From assembly GCF_012922555.1 (NCBI RefSeq), contig NZ_WIPK01000002.1:124001-188000 (forward strand): a stretch of DNA of 64,000 nucleotides. The letters are read 5' to 3'. Made by a program: the position numbers and the translations under genes. This document shows, piece by piece, positions 26,740-36,754 of this stretch. Source of the DNA: Paraclostridium dentum. Its GTDB lineage: Bacteria > Bacillota > Clostridia > Peptostreptococcales > Peptostreptococcaceae. The stretch's first letter is position 1; each line of letters opens with the position of its first letter. Below the pieces are notes generated by a model. It searched no databases and was not told where the DNA came from. It worked only from the letters and a program-made list of their open reading frames with translations.

Positions 26740-29700
26740 ATGAAAGATATGTTTTATACAATAGATAAACTTAGAAATAGAATACATGAACTAGATGATT
26801 ATAGATATAGAGATAAAGTAGAACTTGAATATTTTAACACGAAGTTAAATGGGGACAGAGATATAGCGCCTAATATTCCAACTGAGTATGATGGAGTTAT
26901 AAAAACTGGGGAGACATGGAAAGGAAGAGATTTATACCTTTGGATGCAAAAGGAAGTTGATATACCATCAAACTGGGAGAATAAAACTGTTGTTGGGATA
27001 TTTGATTTCGGAGAAACTGGAGCTGGGAACAACTCTGGATTTGAATCGTTATTTTATCTAAATAATAAGCCTTACCAAGGGGTTGATAGTAATCACAAAG
27101 AAGTATTTTTACCTAAATATATTAATGGAACTAGGGTAGAATTAATATTTAGACTATGGACTGGGCTTGAAGGAGGAGGAATTCCAAGAGAACAAGAGCA
27201 TCGTATAAATAGAACTCAATTAGCGTGGTTAGATGAAAAAGTAGATGATTTATTCTACAATGCAAGTGTAATTTTAGAAACAATAGGAGAGCTAGACGAG
27301 TATTCTCCAGATAAAGTTCACTTAACAAAAATACTAAATAATGCATTTAAATTAATTGATTGGGCATATCCAGGTAATGAAGATTTTTATAATTCACTAC
27401 ATGAAGCATCAGATTACTTAAATAAAGAAATAGATAAAATTGATAAACATTCAGTAGTTAATGTAACTTGTATTGGACACACTCATATAGATGTTGCTTG
27501 GCTTTGGAGATTAAAACACACTAGAGAGAAATGTGCAAGATCGTTTTCAACAGTATTAAGATTAATGGAAAGATATCCTGAGTACATATTTTTACAAACA
27601 CAACCTCAGCTATATGAATATGTAAAAAATGATTATCCAGAATTATATGAAGCTATAAAACAAAAGGTTAAAGATGGTAACTGGGAAGTTGATGGTGGAA
27701 TGTGGTTAGAGGCAGATTGTAACATACCATCAGGAGAATCTTTAGTAAGACAAATTTTAGTAGGGTCAAGGTTTATAAAAGAAGAATTTAATAAGGATGT
27801 TGAATATTTATGGTTACCAGATGTTTTTGGATACTCATGGGCGTTACCTCAAATATTAAAAAAATCTGGTATAGATATGTTTATGACAACTAAGATAAGT
27901 TGGAATCAATATAATAGGATGCCACATGATACATTTAAGTGGAGAGGAATAGACGGTTCAGAAATACTAACTCACTTTATAACAACTCCAGAACCATGGA
28001 GCCAACCTGGATCTTGGTTCTATACATACAATGGAAGACTTACACCTAAAACAGTAAAAGGGGTATGGGATGCATATACGGACAAAGGAATAACTAATGA
28101 TTTATTAGTATCTTATGGTTTTGGAGACGGTGGCGGTGGAGTAAACCGTGAAATGTTAGAGTATAGAAAAAGATTAGATAAAATGCCAGGATTACCTAAT
28201 GTAAAGACTGGAAAAGCTAGTGAATACTTTAGATGTTTAAAGGAAAAGGTAGAAAAAACTGACGAATATGTTCATACATGGGATGGAGAATTATACTTAG
28301 AATATCATAGAGGTACATATACAAGTCAGGCATACACTAAAATGATGAATAGAAAACTAGAACTTTTATATAGAGAAACAGAGTGGTTATCAACTGTAGC
28401 TTGCTTAACTAACAATGATTGGTCACTATATGCTAATAATGAAATAACTAAAGGATGGAAGACTATACTTAGAAACCAATTTCATGACATAATACCTGGT
28501 TCATCTATAACGGAAGTTTATGAAGATGCAAAACAAGAGTATAAAGAAGCAGAAGACATCGCATTAGATATACAAAATAAACTTGAAGAAATATATATAA
28601 ATAAAGATGAACATACTTGGACAATAGTAAATAACTCTAACTGGGACAGGACTGAATCTATAAATATAAAATGCGATGAAGATGGAAGTTTTTATGATGA
28701 AGATGGAAATAAACTAAAATATCAAAGAAATAAAGATGAATATACAGTAGAAATTAAAAATATTCCAGCACTTGGATATAAAAGAATAATATTAAAAATA
28801 GATGATGTACAATATGATAACAACTCAGTATTTGAATACTGTGATGGTAAAATTTCAACTCCTAAATATAATATAGAGTGGAATGAATATGGACAATTAA
28901 CATCTATATATGATAAAGAAAACAAAAGAGAAGTATTGGCTAAGGGCGAAAGAGGAAATGTTCTTCAAATGTTTGAAGACAAGCCAATGGCACATGAAGC
29001 GTGGGATATTGATATATTCTACCAAGAGAAGATGAGAGAAGTAAAAGATTTACAAAGCGTTGAATTAATAGAAGACGGAAATATAAAAGCTGTTATAAGA
29101 TTTAAATATAAATATATGAACACAACAATAAGCCAAGACATGATAGTATACGCTAATAGCAATAGAATAGATTTTAAAACAAATGTTGATTGGAGAGAGA
29201 AAAAGCAATTACTTAAGGTGGCATTTGTAGTAGATATAAGAAGTACTATGGCTACGTACGATGTTCAGTTTGGAAATGTAAAAAGACCAACTCACTGGAA
29301 TACTAGTTGGGATAGAGCTAGATTTGAAAGTGTTGCACAACAATGGGTTGATTTATCTGAAAGAAATTATGGTGTAAGTTTATTAAATAATTGTAAATAT
29401 GGCCATGACATAAAAGACAATGTAATGAGATTAACATTATTAAAATCAGCTACACACCCTGATCCAGTACAAGATCAAGGAGAACAAAACTTTACTTATT
29501 CACTATTACCTCATAGTGGAGATTTTATAGATGGAAACACAGTAAAACATGCATATGAACTTAATCAACCGTTAAAATCTATAAAAGGAATGTTAAAGAG
29601 TGAGGTCAAAAAACAATTATTTAAATTTAATGATACAAATATATTGGTTGATGCTATAAAAAAAGCTGAAGATGAAGATATGATAATAATCCGTTTCCAT

Positions 29701-29871
29701 GATTATTCAGGAAGTAGACAAAATGTAAGTATAGATAGTGATTATGAAATTACTGGATGGATGGAGACAAACTTAATGGAAAAACCAATAGAGAATTTAA
29801 GAAATGAAAACTCTATAAATGTTGTTGTAAATCCATATGAAATTAAAACACTTATGATAAAAATGAAGTAA
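26740..29871 (+). CDS. GH38 alpha-mannosidase (large, cytoplasmic)
   Basis: The protein has 1043 residues and no signal peptide. An N-terminal beta-rich domain (about 1-235) precedes the GH38 catalytic barrel, with zinc ligands in GHTHIDVAWLW (H247, H249, D251) and the predicted nucleophile D361 in LPDVFGYSW. A later HDIIPG (HDxxxG, another zinc His) motif lies in the helical middle domain, and large C-terminal beta domains follow. GH38 enzymes are retaining, zinc-dependent alpha-mannosidases. In this locus it should trim alpha-linked mannose from imported N-glycan fragments; alpha-1,2, 1,3 or 1,6 preference cannot be read from sequence. It is the first gene of the locus, directly after a cre-containing promoter, with GGGGGAG upstream of ATG. 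Confidence 0.93.
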   Translation: MKDMFYTIDKLRNRIHELDDYRYRDKVELEYFNTKLNGDRDIAPNIPTEYDGVIKTGETWKGRDLYLWMQKEVDIPSNWENKTVVGIFDFGETGAGNNSGFESLFYLNNKPYQGVDSNHKEVFLPKYINGTRVELIFRLWTGLEGGGIPREQEHRINRTQLAWLDEKVDDLFYNASVILETIGELDEYSPDKVHLTKILNNAFKLIDWAYPGNEDFYNSLHEASDYLNKEIDKIDKHSVVNVTCIGHTHIDVAWLWRLKHTREKCARSFSTVLRLMERYPEYIFLQTQPQLYEYVKNDYPELYEAIKQKVKDGNWEVDGGMWLEADCNIPSGESLVRQILVGSRFIKEEFNKDVEYLWLPDVFGYSWALPQILKKSGIDMFMTTKISWNQYNRMPHDTFKWRGIDGSEILTHFITTPEPWSQPGSWFYTYNGRLTPKTVKGVWDAYTDKGITNDLLVSYGFGDGGGGVNREMLEYRKRLDKMPGLPNVKTGKASEYFRCLKEKVEKTDEYVHTWDGELYLEYHRGTYTSQAYTKMMNRKLELLYRETEWLSTVACLTNNDWSLYANNEITKGWKTILRNQFHDIIPGSSITEVYEDAKQEYKEAEDIALDIQNKLEEIYINKDEHTWTIVNNSNWDRTESINIKCDEDGSFYDEDGNKLKYQRNKDEYTVEIKNIPALGYKRIILKIDDVQYDNNSVFEYCDGKISTPKYNIEWNEYGQLTSIYDKENKREVLAKGERGNVLQMFEDKPMAHEAWDIDIFYQEKMREVKDLQSVELIEDGNIKAVIRFKYKYMNTTISQDMIVYANSNRIDFKTNVDWREKKQLLKVAFVVDIRSTMATYDVQFGNVKRPTHWNTSWDRARFESVAQQWVDLSERNYGVSLLNNCKYGHDIKDNVMRLTLLKSATHPDPVQDQGEQNFTYSLLPHSGDFIDGNTVKHAYELNQPLKSIKGMLKSEVKKQLFKFNDTNILVDAIKKAEDEDMIIIRFHDYSGSRQNVSIDSDYEITGWMETNLMEKPIENLRNENSINVVVNPYEIKTLMIKMK

Positions 29872-29891
29872 TCTAGCTTTAGCAGAGGCTT

Positions 29892-29972
29892 GTGATGTAG
29901 ATATTTGTTTCCTTCACACAAAGCACTAAGAGCATGTGCTTTAAGTGTTTCGTCAACAATTATCTACATCAC
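29892..29972 (+). ncRNA. Structured intercistronic RNA motif, copy 1 (unknown class)
   Basis: A perfect 12-bp outer stem (29892-29903 with 29961-29972) encloses the conserved strands TTTCCTTCACACAAAG (29908-29923) and CTTTAAGTGTTTCGTC (29939-29954). These flank an inner stem AAAGCAC/GTGCTTT. ACAC can also pair with GTGT next to a 2-base AA bulge. The same conserved strands recur at 42973-43017 with different outer stems. It is not followed by a T run. It lies between the two GH38 genes. I cannot assign it to a known RNA family. Confidence 0.65.
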
Positions 29973-30043
29973 TTTGCTTTCTGACTTCAAGTAATTCACT
30001 ACATTAAGGTGTGGTGGAGAGAATTAGTATTGGGGGATTTTTT

Positions 30044-32749
30044 ATGAAAAAGACTGCGCATATAATATCTCATACTCATTGGGATAGAGAGTGGTATTTA
30101 CCATATGAAACACATCATATGATGCTTATAAAAACTATGGATACTTTACTTGATACATTTGAGAAAGATTCAGAATTTAAATATTATCATTTAGATGGAC
30201 AAACAGTTTTACTAGAAGATTATTTGGAAGTTAGACCTGATAGAAAAGAACTTTTAGAAAAGGTTATTAAAGAAGGAAGACTTAAAATTGGACCTTGGTA
30301 TGTTCTTCAAGATGAGTTTTTAACAAGCAGCGAATCAAATGTTAGAAATTTACAATATGGTCATAAAGATGCAAATAATTATGGAGTTGAAGCATGTAAA
30401 ATAGGGTATTTCCCAGATTCTTTCGGGAACATGGGGCAAGCCCCTCAAATATTAAAGCAAGCAGGAATAGATGCTGCAGCTTTTGGAAGAGGAGTAAAAC
30501 CAACTGGGTTTAACAATGAAGTAAGTGCTGATGATAAATTTGAATCTCCATATTCTGAAATGTATTGGGAAAGTCCAGATGGATCTAAGGTATTGGGAAT
30601 ACTATTTGCTAACTGGTATTGTAATGGAATGGAAATACCTACTGATGAAAAAGAAGCTAAAAATTATTGGAGTAAGAGAATAGATGATGCTGGAAAATTT
30701 GCATCAACAAATCATTTGTTATTTTTAAATGGATGTGATCATCAACCTATTCAAACTGATTTATCAGAAGCTATCAAAATGGCTAAGAACATATATAGTG
30801 ATATAGACTTTATACACTCTAACTTTGAAGATTATGTAAAGGATTTAAAAAGTAATATAGATAAAGATTTACAAATTATAAAGGGAGAATTAAGAAGTCA
30901 GCAAACTGATGGATGGTACACACTTGCTAATACAGCTTCATCGAGAGTTTACTTAAAGCAATGGAACCAACTTTGCCAGACTTTATTTGAAAAAGTAGCT
31001 GAACCAATAGCAACTATGGCTAGCCAATATGGTTTTGAATACCCTCATCATTTATTTGAGTATGGATGGAAATCTTTAATGAAGAATCATCCTCACGACA
31101 GTATTTGTGGGTGTAGTGTAGATGAAGTTCATAGAGAAATGGTAGCTAGATTTGATAAAGCTAAGGATGTTGCTAAGTATATTGTAAATGAAAGTTTAAC
31201 TTATATATCTAGTAAAATTAATACTCTGAAATTTAAAGATTTAGGAGAAAATGTATATCCATTTTTAGTTTTAAATACATCCGGGTATGATAGAAAAGGC
31301 TTAGTTAAAGTTGAGGTTGATATAGTAAGAAAGTATTTTAAAGAAGGACATCCAAATGAAATAGCAAAAGAAATGAGAAATATAAAGCTTCCTAAGTTTA
31401 AAGTAGTTGATATAAATGGAAATAAAATAGATTCAAATATAAATGATTTAGGAATAAAATTTGGATATGATTTGCCAGATGATAAATTTAGACAACCTTA
31501 TTATTCAAGGCTAGTAAGTGTTGAGATTGAAACGAATAATATTAAGTCTTTTGGATGGGATACATATGCTTTAGTAGAGGATGACTCAAATAGCATTGAA
31601 AATAGTATTAATAGCTTAATAAATGAAAATATATTAGAAAATGAAAATATAAGAGTTAAAATAAATGAAAATGGAAGTATTGATATATTAGATAAAAATA
31701 CTAATAAAGTTTTCAAAGATTTATGTGTATATGAAAATACAGGTGACATAGGTAATGAATATATTTATAAAATGCCAGAGGGTGAAACACCATTAACTAC
31801 TAAGGAAATAAAAGCTAATATAAATATAAAAGAAGATTTACCATATAAAGCTGTTGTGGAAGTTATTCATAAGTGGGATATTCCAAAAAGTGCAGATTAC
31901 TTGTTAGATAAAGAAATTGAAGAAGTATTAGAATTTAAGCATAGAAAGGCACAAAGAGTTAAAGAAACGTTACAGATGGAAATAAAAACTACCTTAACTT
32001 TAGAAAAAAGTGCTAAGGGATTAAAGGTTGAATCTGAATTTAACAATATCTGTAAAGACAATAGAATGAGGATGTTATTTAATACAGATATAGAAAGTAA
32101 TGTTCATTATGCAGAATCAATATTTGAGGTAGCAAAGAGAAATAATATTCCACATACATCTTGGGAAAATCCATGCAACTGCCAACATCAGCACACATTT
32201 GTAAATATACATGACGATAACTATGGACTTACAATTGCAAATAAAGGGTTAAATGAATATGAAATTTTGAATAATGATAGAAATACAATTGCAGTTACAT
32301 TATTAAGAAGTGTTAGAGAATTAGGCGATTGGGGCGTTTTTGAAACTCCAGAAGCTCAGTGTTTAGGAAATCATAAAGTAGAGCTTGAAATAATACCTCA
32401 TGGTAAAGAAGTATTTGATTCTTATAAGGAAGCTCATTTATTCCAAATACCTATAATTTCTAAACAAATGTCTATACAAAGTGGAGAAATACCTTATGCA
32501 AACGGTTTACTAAATGTAGAGGGGTATGGTATAATGTGGTCAACATTAAAAAGGGAATGTAAAAATGGAAATAATATATTAAGAGTATACAATTTAAACA
32601 AAGAAGAAACTATTTTGAATTTAAGTAGTTGTAGTTTATTAGGGGATAAGTATAGAGCGAATATATTAGAAGATAAAATCCAAAAAATTACAGAAAATAA
32701 AATCCACTTAAGACAATCAGAAATAGTAACTGTAAGCATAGGGAAGTAA
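30044..32749 (+). CDS. GH38 alpha-mannosidase (MngB/SpGH38-like, cytoplasmic)
   Basis: The protein has 901 residues. The catalytic domain starts at once: SHTHWDREWYLP gives zinc ligands H10, H12 and D14, and the nucleophile is D125 in YFPDSFGNMGQ. HPHDSIC provides the later zinc His, and C-terminal beta domains follow. This shorter subtype, without an N-terminal domain, resembles E. coli MngB and the streptococcal GH38 exo-alpha-mannosidase of N-glycan loci, distinct from the longer paralogue upstream. The probable job is removal of alpha-1,3-linked mannose before GH125 acts (inference). ATG at 30044 is chosen after GGGGGA at 30031-30036; an in-frame GTG at 30011 lies before that ribosome site. 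A terminator-like hairpin follows. Confidence 0.92.
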   Translation: MKKTAHIISHTHWDREWYLPYETHHMMLIKTMDTLLDTFEKDSEFKYYHLDGQTVLLEDYLEVRPDRKELLEKVIKEGRLKIGPWYVLQDEFLTSSESNVRNLQYGHKDANNYGVEACKIGYFPDSFGNMGQAPQILKQAGIDAAAFGRGVKPTGFNNEVSADDKFESPYSEMYWESPDGSKVLGILFANWYCNGMEIPTDEKEAKNYWSKRIDDAGKFASTNHLLFLNGCDHQPIQTDLSEAIKMAKNIYSDIDFIHSNFEDYVKDLKSNIDKDLQIIKGELRSQQTDGWYTLANTASSRVYLKQWNQLCQTLFEKVAEPIATMASQYGFEYPHHLFEYGWKSLMKNHPHDSICGCSVDEVHREMVARFDKAKDVAKYIVNESLTYISSKINTLKFKDLGENVYPFLVLNTSGYDRKGLVKVEVDIVRKYFKEGHPNEIAKEMRNIKLPKFKVVDINGNKIDSNINDLGIKFGYDLPDDKFRQPYYSRLVSVEIETNNIKSFGWDTYALVEDDSNSIENSINSLINENILENENIRVKINENGSIDILDKNTNKVFKDLCVYENTGDIGNEYIYKMPEGETPLTTKEIKANINIKEDLPYKAVVEVIHKWDIPKSADYLLDKEIEEVLEFKHRKAQRVKETLQMEIKTTLTLEKSAKGLKVESEFNNICKDNRMRMLFNTDIESNVHYAESIFEVAKRNNIPHTSWENPCNCQHQHTFVNIHDDNYGLTIANKGLNEYEILNNDRNTIAVTLLRSVRELGDWGVFETPEAQCLGNHKVELEIIPHGKEVFDSYKEAHLFQIPIISKQMSIQSGEIPYANGLLNVEGYGIMWSTLKRECKNGNNILRVYNLNKEETILNLSSCSLLGDKYRANILEDKIQKITENKIHLRQSEIVTVSIGK

Positions 32750-32756
32750 ATTAACG

Positions 32757-32796
32757 TAAAAAGGTTATCTGATTGGATGACCTTTTTATTTTTTTA
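32757..32796 (+). terminator. Intrinsic terminator or attenuator after the GH38 pair
   Basis: AAAAAGGT pairs with ACCTTTTT, with a partly paired inner part, followed by a long T run. The next gene starts 26 bases later with no room for a normal promoter, so downstream expression probably depends on readthrough. Confidence 0.75.
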
Positions 32797-32821
32797 AATA
32801 TTAATATTGAGGTGATATGTT

Positions 32822-33427
32822 ATGAAAATGGAATCTGTTATATTTAATTTTTGCAGTTGGATATGGAAGTTTGCAGTACTAAATCTTTTTTGGTCTGTAG
32901 GAACTTTACTTGGAGGGGTTGTATTAGGGATAATGCCATCAACTGTTGCAACTTTTTATGTTTTAAGAAAATGGGTTCAAGGGGATTTAGAAATTAATAT
33001 TTTTGAGTCATTTAAAGGAGCTTATAAAAAGGAGTTTTTAAACTCAAATAAGTGTGGAGCGGTATTTTTAGGCATATTTTTATTTTTAGCATTTGATCTG
33101 TGGATTTTATACCAAATAGATGCTATATATGCAACTGTAATTTATATATTAGTAAATGCAACTTTGTTTTTTTCTGTTATTGCATTTATATACTTTTTCC
33201 CAACTTATGTACACTTTGAATTATCGACTAAGGATTATATAAAAAATTCCTTTATGTTATCAATGGGAAGTCCAAAAGAGACTATTTTAATATTAATTGG
33301 AATAGCACTACTTGCATATTTTGTAAAAAGTAGTCCTGGATTATTAATATACTTTGCTGTAGTTGTACCAGGGTATTGGGTGATGAATATTTTATATAAA
33401 AAGTTTTTAAAGCTTCAAAGGGCATAA
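32822..33427 (+). CDS. DUF624 (YesL-type) membrane protein
   Basis: This 201-residue protein has about five hydrophobic helices. The first helix region ending in GGVVLGIMPSTVATFYVLRKW, then a KxFxxxFxxxF-like amphipathic stretch (INIFESFKGAYKKEF), match DUF624/YesL. Such proteins regularly sit next to YesMN kinase-regulator pairs and carbohydrate ABC importers, as here, but their function is unknown. ATG at 32822 follows GAGGTGAT. Confidence 0.88.
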   Translation: MKMESVIFNFCSWIWKFAVLNLFWSVGTLLGGVVLGIMPSTVATFYVLRKWVQGDLEINIFESFKGAYKKEFLNSNKCGAVFLGIFLFLAFDLWILYQIDAIYATVIYILVNATLFFSVIAFIYFFPTYVHFELSTKDYIKNSFMLSMGSPKETILILIGIALLAYFVKSSPGLLIYFAVVVPGYWVMNILYKKFLKLQRA

Positions 33428-33451
33428 AATTTACATGGGGAGAGGGGTAAC

Positions 33452-35155
33452 TTGAAAAAACTATATAATTTATACACATCTAAAAACCTATTTAGCAAGA
33501 TGCTACTTATATATTCGGCAATAACCATTGTATCTATTTGTTTACTATCTAATATATTTTTAAAGTATTATTTAGAGAGTGAACTACAAAACGAGTTAAA
33601 CATACATTCAGAGATGATATTTAATATAGAAAAAAGATTTGAAGAACAAGATATAGTAAGTACCTCTCTTATAAATGGAATAAATACACAAAAAAAGATT
33701 ACTGATGAAATTCAGATGCTGATAAACTCAACATATGAAGATTATATAAGCTACAAATTAGATAAATTTTCAAGTACAAATGTAAAAGAAGCAGACTTAG
33801 ACTATGTAGTAAAAACTATATTATCAGGTAGAAGTGATGCGTTAGCTATTATAATAAATGATAAAAATAAAGAATATGTAAGCGAGCTTGTTTTTAAACA
33901 CAGTGATTGGTACAAGTTGAAAAATAAGTTAAAAAGTAAATATATTAGGAAAATAACTAAGCCTATAAAAAATATAGATTCTACTTATGTAATAGGGTAT
34001 GTTGATATATATTTTGATTTGACAAATATAAATAACTTAATTGATGGATCAAATTTAAAAGGTAGGCTTTTAATAGCAGATAATTCTAATGACATAATAC
34101 TAGATTCTTATAGGGAAAAAAGCATATGGAATATAGAAAAAGTTGAAGAAAAATATTTAGATAAGAATAGCAAATTAGCAACCATAAAACAAGATGTACA
34201 AACCAAGTATAAATATATTAGTGTAATAAAAAATGAAGATCTAGGAATTGGAAGCATGATTTTTAAAATATCTTTAATTTCATTGTTATGTATTGCACTA
34301 ATACTTTTTATTACTTACCTTGTAATAAAAAATTTCTCTGATAAATTAAGTAATATGATGCAAGGGATAGAAAATATAAAAAGAGGAGATTTAAGTGTAC
34401 GATTTAATGTTGAAAAAGAAGAAGATGAACTAGATATGATTGCAATTGAAATTGATAGAATGTGTGAGAGTTTGCAAGAAAATATAGAGAAAACATATAA
34501 GTCTGAAGTAAAACAAAAAGAAGCGGAATTAAATGCACTTCAAGCTCAAATAAAACCACACTTTTTATACAATACATTAGAGGTTATTAGGATGTGTGCT
34601 TTAGCAAGTAAAAATAAAGAAGTTGCGAACATGATATATAATTTAGCTAGTATGTTCAAGTACTCTACATATAATAATGCTTCAGATGTTAAATTGTCAG
34701 AAATGATTAATTACTGTGAAATGTATTTAAATTTATGTTGTACAAGATATAAAGGGATAATTGATTATAAAGTAGATATTGATGAAGAACTATTAGATTT
34801 TAAAGTTCCGAAATTTATATTGCAACCAGTAATAGAAAATAGTATAAATCATGGTATGGCAAAAGATAGAAATGATAATTTCATATCTATAAAGGCAAAT
34901 ATAATTGAAGAAGATATAGAACTTATAGTTGAGGATAACGGAATTGGAATAAGTAGTGAAAGAATGAATGTGATTGAAGAAAACTTAAATCAAAATTTAC
35001 AGAAGAAAAGTTCGATAGGATTAATGAATATAAACAGCAGGCTTAAAATTAGGTTTGGTGATAAATATGGAATACATATAAACAGCGAAGAAAATAGAGG
35101 CACTATAGTTAAACTTAAAATACCTATTTTAAAGGATGGAGTTAAAAATGTATAA
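33452..35155 (+). CDS. YesM-type sensor histidine kinase
   Basis: The protein has 567 residues: TM1 (about 15-35), an extracellular sensor of about 230 residues, TM2 (about 270-290), a HAMP region (GIENIKRGDLSVRF), then the His_kinase domain with QAQIKPHFLYNTLE containing the phosphorylated His, and an HATPase with N box ENSINHG and G box EDNGIGIS. This architecture is typical of carbohydrate-sensing kinases paired with AraC-type regulators. The ligand is probably a glycan or the loaded binding protein (inference from context). TTG at 33452 follows AGAGGGGT. It overlaps the regulator gene by 8 bases. Confidence 0.94.
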   Translation: MKKLYNLYTSKNLFSKMLLIYSAITIVSICLLSNIFLKYYLESELQNELNIHSEMIFNIEKRFEEQDIVSTSLINGINTQKKITDEIQMLINSTYEDYISYKLDKFSSTNVKEADLDYVVKTILSGRSDALAIIINDKNKEYVSELVFKHSDWYKLKNKLKSKYIRKITKPIKNIDSTYVIGYVDIYFDLTNINNLIDGSNLKGRLLIADNSNDIILDSYREKSIWNIEKVEEKYLDKNSKLATIKQDVQTKYKYISVIKNEDLGIGSMIFKISLISLLCIALILFITYLVIKNFSDKLSNMMQGIENIKRGDLSVRFNVEKEEDELDMIAIEIDRMCESLQENIEKTYKSEVKQKEAELNALQAQIKPHFLYNTLEVIRMCALASKNKEVANMIYNLASMFKYSTYNNASDVKLSEMINYCEMYLNLCCTRYKGIIDYKVDIDEELLDFKVPKFILQPVIENSINHGMAKDRNDNFISIKANIIEEDIELIVEDNGIGISSERMNVIEENLNQNLQKKSSIGLMNINSRLKIRFGDKYGIHINSEENRGTIVKLKIPILKDGVKNV

Positions 35156-36629
35156 GTTATATTTATTAGACGATGAACCATTTATTTTAGAAGGTCTTAA
35201 ATATATTATAGATTGGGAAGAATATGGATTTGATGTAGTAGGAACTTCAAGTAACGGAGAAGATGGATTTAACTTTATAAAAAATGAGGATGTAGATTTA
35301 ATAATAACTGACATAATGATGCCTAAAATGACTGGGCTAGAACTAATTAGCAATTTAAAAAAAATTAACCATAATGCTAAGTTTATAGTACTAAGTGCAT
35401 TTCAAGAATTTCAATATGCAAAAGAGGCTATTAGTATGGGGGCTGAAAACTACTTAACTAAACCTATAGATGAAGATGAATTGATACAGACGATAGAAGG
35501 GGTTAAGAAAAAAATTGAAAAAATAAAGTTAGAAAAAGTAGATACAAAGATATTTAAAAATGATCTTATATTAAAATTAATATGTAATAAAAATAATGAT
35601 GGAGTATTGGATAGATTAAGATTAGAAGGTGTAAATTTAAATTATAAAAATTTATGTGTAGTAATATTAGAGTTTGCAGAAGGTGGCAATATAAATAATC
35701 ATATATTAAATTATATTGATAATTTAAATTATGAATATTGTGTAAATCTTCAAAATCAAATTTTAATTATAATGGATAAAGAATCTATAAATAAAGATAC
35801 TTTAAGAAATTTAAAAGATGATCTTAGTAGTATAACAAATGAACAAATATATATAAGTAGAGGCAAATACGTTGACTCAATAGATAATTTAAATTGTAGT
35901 TATCAAAGTGCTAAGGATATTCATGAATATAAGTTGGTTTACCCAAATATATCTTGGATTAGAGAGTACAAAGAAAAGTCATATAACCTTGAGAATATAG
36001 ACTATATAGATTTCGATAATTTAAAAAAGCTTCTGTTAAATAAAGATAATAAAGAATCTTTAAATTATATTGAATCTATATTTAGCAAATTAAAAAAGGA
36101 TGAGAATCTTACAGTAAAGCAAATTAAAACAAAGTCTATTGAAGTGTTTTTAAATGTATATAATTATTTTAATGACTCTAAGATTATAAAAGGATTAGAT
36201 TTATATCTTGAAAAAGTTATAAACTCGGTTAACTTAGATCAAATACAGCTTGAGTTAAATAATATGATTAAGCATAGACAGTCAAAATTAGAAGAAACTG
36301 ATGATAGTATAAGCCCTATAATATTAAAACTCTTAAGAAACATAGAAGAAAATTATAGCAAAGATTTAAACTTAAAGGAAATAAGTGAAACTTATAATAT
36401 AAATTCTATATATTTAGGACAATTATTTCAAAAAGAAACAGGTATATTATTTTCAGATTATCTGAATAATTTTAGGGTTAATAAAGCAAAAAACTTACTG
36501 GTAGAAACCAGTTTAAAAGCTGCAGAGATTGGAGAACTAGTAGGTTATGCAAATAAAAATTATTTTTATAGAAAATTTAAAGATATAGTTGGAATTACAC
36601 CTAGTGAATGGAGAAAAATAAACTTATAA
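35148..36629 (+). CDS. YesN-type response regulator with AraC DNA-binding domain
   Basis: The protein has 493 residues. The receiver (1-120) has the DDE pocket at residues 8-10, phosphoacceptor D55 (IITDIMMPKMTG) and YLTKPIDEDE. A middle region of about 250 residues follows, then a C-terminal AraC double helix-turn-helix (about 385-490, DLNLKEISETYNINSIYLGQL and YANKNYFYRKFKDIVG). It probably activates the N-glycan locus, above all the transporter promoter that starts right after its terminator. I chose ATG at 35148 after GGATGGAG at 35134-35141; an ATG at 35136 lies inside that ribosome site. Confidence 0.94.
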   Translation: MYKLYLLDDEPFILEGLKYIIDWEEYGFDVVGTSSNGEDGFNFIKNEDVDLIITDIMMPKMTGLELISNLKKINHNAKFIVLSAFQEFQYAKEAISMGAENYLTKPIDEDELIQTIEGVKKKIEKIKLEKVDTKIFKNDLILKLICNKNNDGVLDRLRLEGVNLNYKNLCVVILEFAEGGNINNHILNYIDNLNYEYCVNLQNQILIIMDKESINKDTLRNLKDDLSSITNEQIYISRGKYVDSIDNLNCSYQSAKDIHEYKLVYPNISWIREYKEKSYNLENIDYIDFDNLKKLLLNKDNKESLNYIESIFSKLKKDENLTVKQIKTKSIEVFLNVYNYFNDSKIIKGLDLYLEKVINSVNLDQIQLELNNMIKHRQSKLEETDDSISPIILKLLRNIEENYSKDLNLKEISETYNINSIYLGQLFQKETGILFSDYLNNFRVNKAKNLLVETSLKAAEIGELVGYANKNYFYRKFKDIVGITPSEWRKINL

Positions 36630-36633
36630 AGAT

Positions 36634-36660
36634 ATGCCTCTAATTAAGAGGCATTTTTTT
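36634..36660 (+). terminator. Intrinsic terminator after the YesN-type regulator
   Basis: ATGCCTCTAATTAAGAGGCAT is written here only as its arms: ATGCCTC and GAGGCAT with an AT core, followed by seven T. Confidence 0.9.
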
Positions 36661-36679
36661 ACGCAACGGGAAGTGTATT

Positions 36680-36709
36680 TTGAAAAAAATAGGAAAACGT
36701 ATCCATAAA
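36680..36709 (+). promoter_or_regulatory. Putative promoter of the transporter genes with cre-like site
   Basis: TTGAAA (36680-36685) and a weak CATAAA (36704-36709) are 18 bases apart. Overlapping the spacer is GGAAAACGTATCCA (36692-36705), which matches the cre consensus TGNAANCGNWNNCW at every fixed position except the first T. The weak -10 fits a promoter that needs an activator such as the adjacent YesN-type regulator. Confidence 0.55.
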
Positions 36710-36754
36710 CTAAGGAAAGTGTAGCGAATCTAAAGATAGTAAACTTTAGAAAGG

